Source: Virgisporangium aurantiacum (GTDB lineage Bacteria > Actinomycetota > Actinomycetes > Mycobacteriales > Micromonosporaceae). Taken from it: a stretch of DNA of 64,000 bases. The translations under genes were made by a program, and so were the position numbers. Below are positions 60,221 through 64,000 of this stretch, piece by piece. The stretch's first letter is position 1, and each line of letters starts with the position of its first letter. The notes beneath the pieces are model-generated. The model did not search any database and was not told the origin of the DNA. It saw only the letters and a list, made by a program, of their open reading frames with translations. Location: the NCBI RefSeq assembly GCF_016863635.1, contig NZ_BOPG01000029.1, positions 50,938 to 114,937 of the forward strand, in the 5' to 3' direction.

Positions 60221-60832
60221 ATGTCCGCGAACGGCACCAGCGCCCTGAAACTCGAAGTGGTCACCATCCCCGTCGCCGATCTCGACCGCGCGAAGGCGTT
60301 CTACGAAGGCCTCGGGTGGCGGCTCGACGCCGACTTCCCGCTCGGCGGCGGGCGGGCGATCCAGTTCACGCCGCCCGGATCCGGTTGCTCGATCCATTTC
60401 AGTCCCGCGTCGGCGGCGAACCCGGCCGGTTCGGCCCAGGGTCTGTTCCTGATCGTCACCGATCTCGACGCCGCCCGCGCCGACCTGGTCAAGCGCGGGG
60501 TCGAGGTCAGTGACGTCTTCCACTTCACGCCCGACGGGCGCGAACCGGGACCGGCACCCGAGCGGGCCACCTACAACTCCTACGCCGGGTTCACCGATCC
60601 CGACGGCAACGGATGGCTGCTCCAGGAGATCTCCACGCGGCTGCCCGGCCGCATCGATCCGGGGACGACGTCGTACGCGTCGGTGAGCGAGCTGGCCGCC
60701 GCGCTGCGCAGGGCGGCGGAGGCGCACGGGGAGCATGAGAAGCGCCACGGCGGCGAACGTGACGAGAACTGGCCGGACTGGTACGCCGAATATCTGGCCA
60801 GCGAGCAGGCCGGCACCGAACCACCCGAGTAG
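60221..60832 (+). CDS. VOC-family (glyoxalase/dioxygenase fold) protein
   Basis: 203 aa. The VOC domain covers residues 10-140: LEVVTIPVADLDRAKAFYEG at the start, LFLIVTDLDAARADLVKRG in the middle and GFTDPDGNGWLLQEI at the end, with a Glu that could bind metal. A C-terminal helical tail (GERDENWPDWYAEYLASEQA) is typical of an actinobacterial subgroup. ATG 60221 is preferred over the upstream in-frame start at 60161; GGGAGG is 11 nt upstream. Starts an operon with the flavoprotein 11 nt downstream. Reaction unknown. Confidence 0.85.
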   Translation: MSANGTSALKLEVVTIPVADLDRAKAFYEGLGWRLDADFPLGGGRAIQFTPPGSGCSIHFSPASAANPAGSAQGLFLIVTDLDAARADLVKRGVEVSDVFHFTPDGREPGPAPERATYNSYAGFTDPDGNGWLLQEISTRLPGRIDPGTTSYASVSELAAALRRAAEAHGEHEKRHGGERDENWPDWYAEYLASEQAGTEPPE

Positions 60833-60843
60833 GGATTCCGCGA

Positions 60844-62358
60844 ATGAGCGCGTCGGTCGACCCGGACCGCACCGAGTGGGACGTGATCGTCGTCGGCGGC
60901 GCGGCGGCCGGCGAGGTCGCCGCGCAGTACGCGACGCAGTTCTCCGGCCTGTCGGCGGTCATCGTCGAGAAGGAACTCGTCGGCGGGGAGTGCTCGTACT
61001 GGGCGTGCATGCCGAGCAAGGCGCTCCTGCGTCCGGTCGAGGTCCGAGCCAACGCGGGTGACCTCTCCGGGTTGGGCGTCGGAGCGGTCGACGCCGCGGC
61101 GGTCCTCGGCCGCCGCGACGTCGTGGTGAACCACCTCGACGACGCCTCGCAGGTCCGGTGGGCGCTCGGCGCCGGCATCGACGTCGTCCGTGGCCGGGGA
61201 CGCCTCGACGGTGCCCGCGCCGTGGTGGTCACCGGGCCCGGCGGCGGCGAACGCCGGCTGACCGCGCGGCACGCCGTCGTGCTCGACACCGGCAGCACGC
61301 CGCTCGTGCCACCCGTACCCGGGCTGGCCGAGGCGCGGCCGTGGACCTCCCGCGACGTCACCAACCTGCACGAGATCCCCGCCCGCGTGGTGCTGATCGG
61401 CGGGGGTGTCGTCGCCTGCGAGGCGGCGACCTGGCTGCGCGGGCTGGGCGCCGGGGAGGTCACGATCGTCCATCGCGGTTCGCGGCTGCTGGCCAGGAAC
61501 GAGCCGTTCGCGGGTGACCTCGTCGCCGACGCGCTCCGCGCGTCCGGGGTCGACGTCCGGCTCGGGGTCTCGGCGGTGAAGGTACGCCGCGACCGGGTCG
61601 ACGACCCGGGAATCGGGCACGTGCGGGGGAGCGAGGTGACGGTGCACCTGAGCGACGGCGGAACGGTGGTCGCCGACGAGGTCGTGGTGGCGACGGGTCG
61701 CACCCCGAACTCGGCCGGTCTCGGCCTGGAATCCGTCGGCCTGACGCTCGGCCCGGGCGAACCGGTTCCGGTCGACGACCACCTGACCGTGCCCGGCGTC
61801 GACGGCGACTGGCTCTACGCGATCGGTGACGTGACCGGACGCGCGCTGCTGACGCACATGGGCAAGTACCAGGCGCGCATCGCCGGCACCGTGATCGCCG
61901 ACCGGGCGGCCGGACGACCCCTCGACGACGGGCCGTACAGCGTCCACACCGACGTCGTCGACGACGGCCGGGTTCCGCAGGTCGTCTTCACCGATCCCGA
62001 GGTCGGTGCCGTCGGCCTGACCGAGGCCGAGGCGCGCGACCGGGGTCTCGACGTCGAGGTGGTCGAGTACGACCTGGCCCAACTGGCCGGCACGTACGTG
62101 CTGCGCGAGAACTACGTCGGCCGCGCGAAACTGCTCGTCGACCGGTCGGCCGACGTCGTCGTGGGGGCGACCTTCGCCGGAACGGGCGTCGCCGAACTGA
62201 CCCACTCCGCGACGACGGCCGTCGTCGGCAGGATCCCGGTTCCGGTGCTGTGGCACGTCGTGCCGAGCTATCCGACCGTCAGCGAGGCGTGGCTCCGGCT
62301 GCTGGAGACCCTCAACGCCCAGCGGAACGCGGCGACGGTCCGACCACGGCGCGGGTGA
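60844..62358 (+). CDS. FAD-dependent pyridine nucleotide-disulfide oxidoreductase, atypical
   Basis: 504-aa flavoprotein of the dihydrolipoamide/mercuric reductase class. The redox motif GGECSYWACMPSK supplies C50 and C55. A second Rossmann site (VVLIGGGVVACEAATWLRG) and YAIGDVTGRALLTH follow. In the dimerisation domain the usual HPT-x-SE is YPTVSE: the catalytic His partner is Tyr, although the Glu remains. Two cysteines without the His suggest altered thiol chemistry. Co-transcribed with the VOC protein. It is likely an oxidoreductase for a small molecule or thiol not yet identified. Confidence 0.85.
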   Translation: MSASVDPDRTEWDVIVVGGAAAGEVAAQYATQFSGLSAVIVEKELVGGECSYWACMPSKALLRPVEVRANAGDLSGLGVGAVDAAAVLGRRDVVVNHLDDASQVRWALGAGIDVVRGRGRLDGARAVVVTGPGGGERRLTARHAVVLDTGSTPLVPPVPGLAEARPWTSRDVTNLHEIPARVVLIGGGVVACEAATWLRGLGAGEVTIVHRGSRLLARNEPFAGDLVADALRASGVDVRLGVSAVKVRRDRVDDPGIGHVRGSEVTVHLSDGGTVVADEVVVATGRTPNSAGLGLESVGLTLGPGEPVPVDDHLTVPGVDGDWLYAIGDVTGRALLTHMGKYQARIAGTVIADRAAGRPLDDGPYSVHTDVVDDGRVPQVVFTDPEVGAVGLTEAEARDRGLDVEVVEYDLAQLAGTYVLRENYVGRAKLLVDRSADVVVGATFAGTGVAELTHSATTAVVGRIPVPVLWHVVPSYPTVSEAWLRLLETLNAQRNAATVRPRRG

Positions 62359-63232
62359 GGGCGATCGCGATCGGGGAGCGGTCGGTTCGCCAGACGTGGC
62401 GCTCCTCGTACGGCCAGGCGTAGACCGGAAAGTTGTCGCTGCAGAGGTCGACGATCCGCGGCTCGTCCAGGTCGTCGGCGGCGGCCCGGTACAACTGGTC
62501 GATCCGCGGCGCGATGACGCCGTAGTCCATGATCCGGGCCAGGTAGTTCTCGTCGGCGAGGACCGTCTCGATGCCGGCCCGCATCAGGGGGTACGTGTTG
62601 GGCAGCACGTTCTGGAGGGAGAGGAACAGGTCGGCGGCGCGGCGGCGGGGGTCGCCGAGGAACCTGCCGAACGCCGCGAGCCGGCCGAGCGCGAGTCGGG
62701 GGCGGATCAGCAGGCAGTGCGCGTATATGACGCGGAGCAGTGCCACGTCCATGAAGAATCTTTCCAGCGGACCCTCGTCGCAGACGAGGCCGCGGTGCCG
62801 GAGGTAGCCGGCGACGATGCTGGCGTTGTGGGCTCGGTACCACGCCTGCGGGGTGGGGCGGCGCAGGAAGGCGAGCCAGAGTTCGACACCTTTCGTCGTG
62901 GCCGGGCCGGCGGCGCCGTTGCACAACAGGTCCGCTTCGGCGGCGTCACGCAACAGCGACTCGTTCACCGCCCGCCACCACGGACTGCCCGGCTGAGCCG
63001 CGTCGACCGGCGCGAGCACGCCGCACCGGATCTGCCATCGCATGAAGGCGACCTCCGCCCGCCGGTACGCGCGGATACTGCGCCCGTCGGCGCGCTGGTC
63101 GTAGAAGCCGGCCGCCAGTCGTAGCCGTCGAGCCGGATCGTCCCGGACGGCCGCCACCAACCGGTCGGCCTGCAGGGCGGCAGGCGTCGACCCAGCGGGG
63201 TCGGGACGGCGGCCACTCTCCGGTTCTGTCAT
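62312..63232 (-). CDS. Conserved-looking hypothetical protein
   Basis: 306-aa soluble, helix-rich protein. Distinctive segments are RAYRRAEVAFMRWQIRCGVL, SPWWRAVNESLLRDAAEADL, RPTPQAWYRAHNASIVAGYL and SLQNVLPNTYPLMRAG. The density of Trp, Tyr, His and Arg suggests a real, folded protein, but I recognise no family. ATG 63232 or 63241 could be the start. Its 3' end overlaps the convergent flavoprotein gene by 47 nt. Confidence 0.7.
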   Translation of the reverse strand: MTEPESGRRPDPAGSTPAALQADRLVAAVRDDPARRLRLAAGFYDQRADGRSIRAYRRAEVAFMRWQIRCGVLAPVDAAQPGSPWWRAVNESLLRDAAEADLLCNGAAGPATTKGVELWLAFLRRPTPQAWYRAHNASIVAGYLRHRGLVCDEGPLERFFMDVALLRVIYAHCLLIRPRLALGRLAAFGRFLGDPRRRAADLFLSLQNVLPNTYPLMRAGIETVLADENYLARIMDYGVIAPRIDQLYRAAADDLDEPRIVDLCSDNFPVYAWPYEERHVWRTDRSPIAIALTRAVVGPSPRSAGR

Positions 63233-63431
63233 GGCCTGCATTCTGACAGCGCCTGCCTGGGTGAACCCCGCCATCGGCAGCTACGGGGTGCGTAGCGCGT
63301 CAGCGCCGGTGTACGCACCGGGACGCAGTGGGGGTGTCGTCGGTCGACCGATTCCCGTCGACGGCCGGGCCGGCAGGGTTACAGCCATGCCGGGCTCCGC
63401 CCGGAGCCGTTGCAAACAAGGGGGAATCGTC

Positions 63432-63920
63432 GTGACCGTCACCACCGTCCGTTCATCGCAGACCACGAGCGCTGCCGTCACCGAGCGGCTCACCGGCTGG
63501 CTGGCCGCGCACAGCGTCACCCTGCTGCGGGTCAGCCTGGGGCTGGTGTTCCTGGGCTTCGGTGCGCTGAAGTTCGTCCCCGGTGCCTCGCCCGCCGAGG
63601 CGCTGGTGACGCGCACCGTCGACACGCTGACCCTCGGCGTCGTCTCCGGCACCACCGCGATGGTCATCACCGCCGTCCTGGAGACGTTCATCGGGTTGAC
63701 CCTCGTCACCGGCATCGGCCTGCGGGCCGGGCTGGTGGTGCTGGCGGGCTCGCTGATCGGCATCATGTCGCCGGTCGTGCTGTTCTTCGCGGACATGTTC
63801 CCCGGCGGCACGCCGACGCTGGAGGCGCAGTACGTGCTCAAGGACATCGTGCTGGCCGCGGCCGCCGCCGTGGTCGCGGCCAAGGCACTCGGGGCCCGCT
63901 ACGTCGCGCCACACCGGTGA
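63432..63920 (+). CDS. DoxX-like membrane protein
   Basis: 162 aa with four predicted membrane helices. LRVSLGLVFLGFGALKFVPG is the DoxX/DUF417 signature helix 1, ending in the typical Lys-Phe, and FIGLTLVTGIGLRAGLVVLA follows. GTG 63432 has GGGGGAA 5 nt upstream; earlier in-frame codons belong to the leader. DoxX-type proteins act in membrane redox or quinone-associated functions. No partner is visible before the window ends; the last 80 bp hold no gene that I can support. Confidence 0.85.
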   Translation: MTVTTVRSSQTTSAAVTERLTGWLAAHSVTLLRVSLGLVFLGFGALKFVPGASPAEALVTRTVDTLTLGVVSGTTAMVITAVLETFIGLTLVTGIGLRAGLVVLAGSLIGIMSPVVLFFADMFPGGTPTLEAQYVLKDIVLAAAAAVVAAKALGARYVAPHR

Positions 63921-64000
63921 CCGATCCGATCCGGCACGGCCGGACGCCCGCCCACACCGGCGCGCGTCCGGCCGTCGTCAATGCGGGTGGCGACAGATTT

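Noticed and set aside
1..64000. tRNA, rRNA, CRISPR or insertion sequences
   Set aside because: No cloverleaf, rRNA signature, regularly spaced repeats, transposase or terminal inverted repeats were seen.

Overview
This 64 kb window is GC-rich, densely packed actinobacterial chromosome. The evidence is the strong G/C preference at third codon positions, many GTG and TTG starts, and typical actinomycete families: two AfsR/SARP-type regulators, other large STAND regulators, a SigE-type ECF sigma factor, a SCO7613-like membrane protein, an S1 protease with propeptide and a TetR/P450/SDR cassette. A Micromonosporaceae- or Streptomyces-like soil organism fits, but no rRNA, tRNA or universal marker fixes the genus. 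I see no insertion sequence, prophage, integrase or CRISPR array.

Layout. 1-2.1 kb: a VanA/VanB-like Rieske oxygenase and its reductase (cut by the window edge), with a small zinc-ribbon-like ORF between them. 2.2-9.6 kb: a DUF6928-like protein, a secreted serine hydrolase, an MFS transporter, a secreted CBM13-GH43 glycosidase under a striking palindromic operator, an aldo/keto reductase and an M20 amidohydrolase. 9.6-16.6 kb: an excalibur protein, a secreted GH95 alpha-L-fucosidase, a two-component system whose kinase carries a frameshift, and a CPBP protease. 16.7-22.1 kb: a P450-SDR operon with a TetR regulator and an XRE-STAND regulator. 22.2-24.8 kb: a Cys-rich peptide, a membrane thioredoxin and an ABC exporter in one operon. 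25-33 kb: an ACP, holo-ACP synthase, AsnB, NadE-like and acyltransferase operon facing an AsnB-like/beta-helix pair. 33.5-44 kb: regulators, a secreted Cys-containing protein, a HEAT protein, an ArsR/MFS pair and a SARP regulator. 44.1-44.8 kb: a second Cys-rich peptide overlapping a type I signal peptidase. 45-64 kb: an ECF sigma/anti-sigma pair, an HPF1-like protein, a GNAT protein, an S1 protease, a second SARP, a WD40 protein, an adenylate kinase, a 1213-aa membrane protein, a VOC/flavoprotein pair, an unknown protein and a DoxX protein.

The best candidate for an undescribed system is the split peptide system. Two short precursors (22194-22388 and 44544-44756) share an N-terminal block with the pattern RLLG-x2-VPK-x2-AQA. 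Each then carries eight cysteines in an otherwise unrelated core. One sits with a MauD/TlpA-like thioredoxin and an ABC exporter. The other overlaps an S26 signal peptidase. Together these genes provide precursor, thiol chemistry, export and leader removal. The second notable assembly is the ACP-AcpS-AsnB-NadE-acyltransferase operon, which looks like a small biosynthetic or surface-modification pathway with two amide-forming ATP-pyrophosphatase enzymes. Several intergenic regions hold exact or near-exact palindromes over recognisable promoters, giving testable operator predictions.
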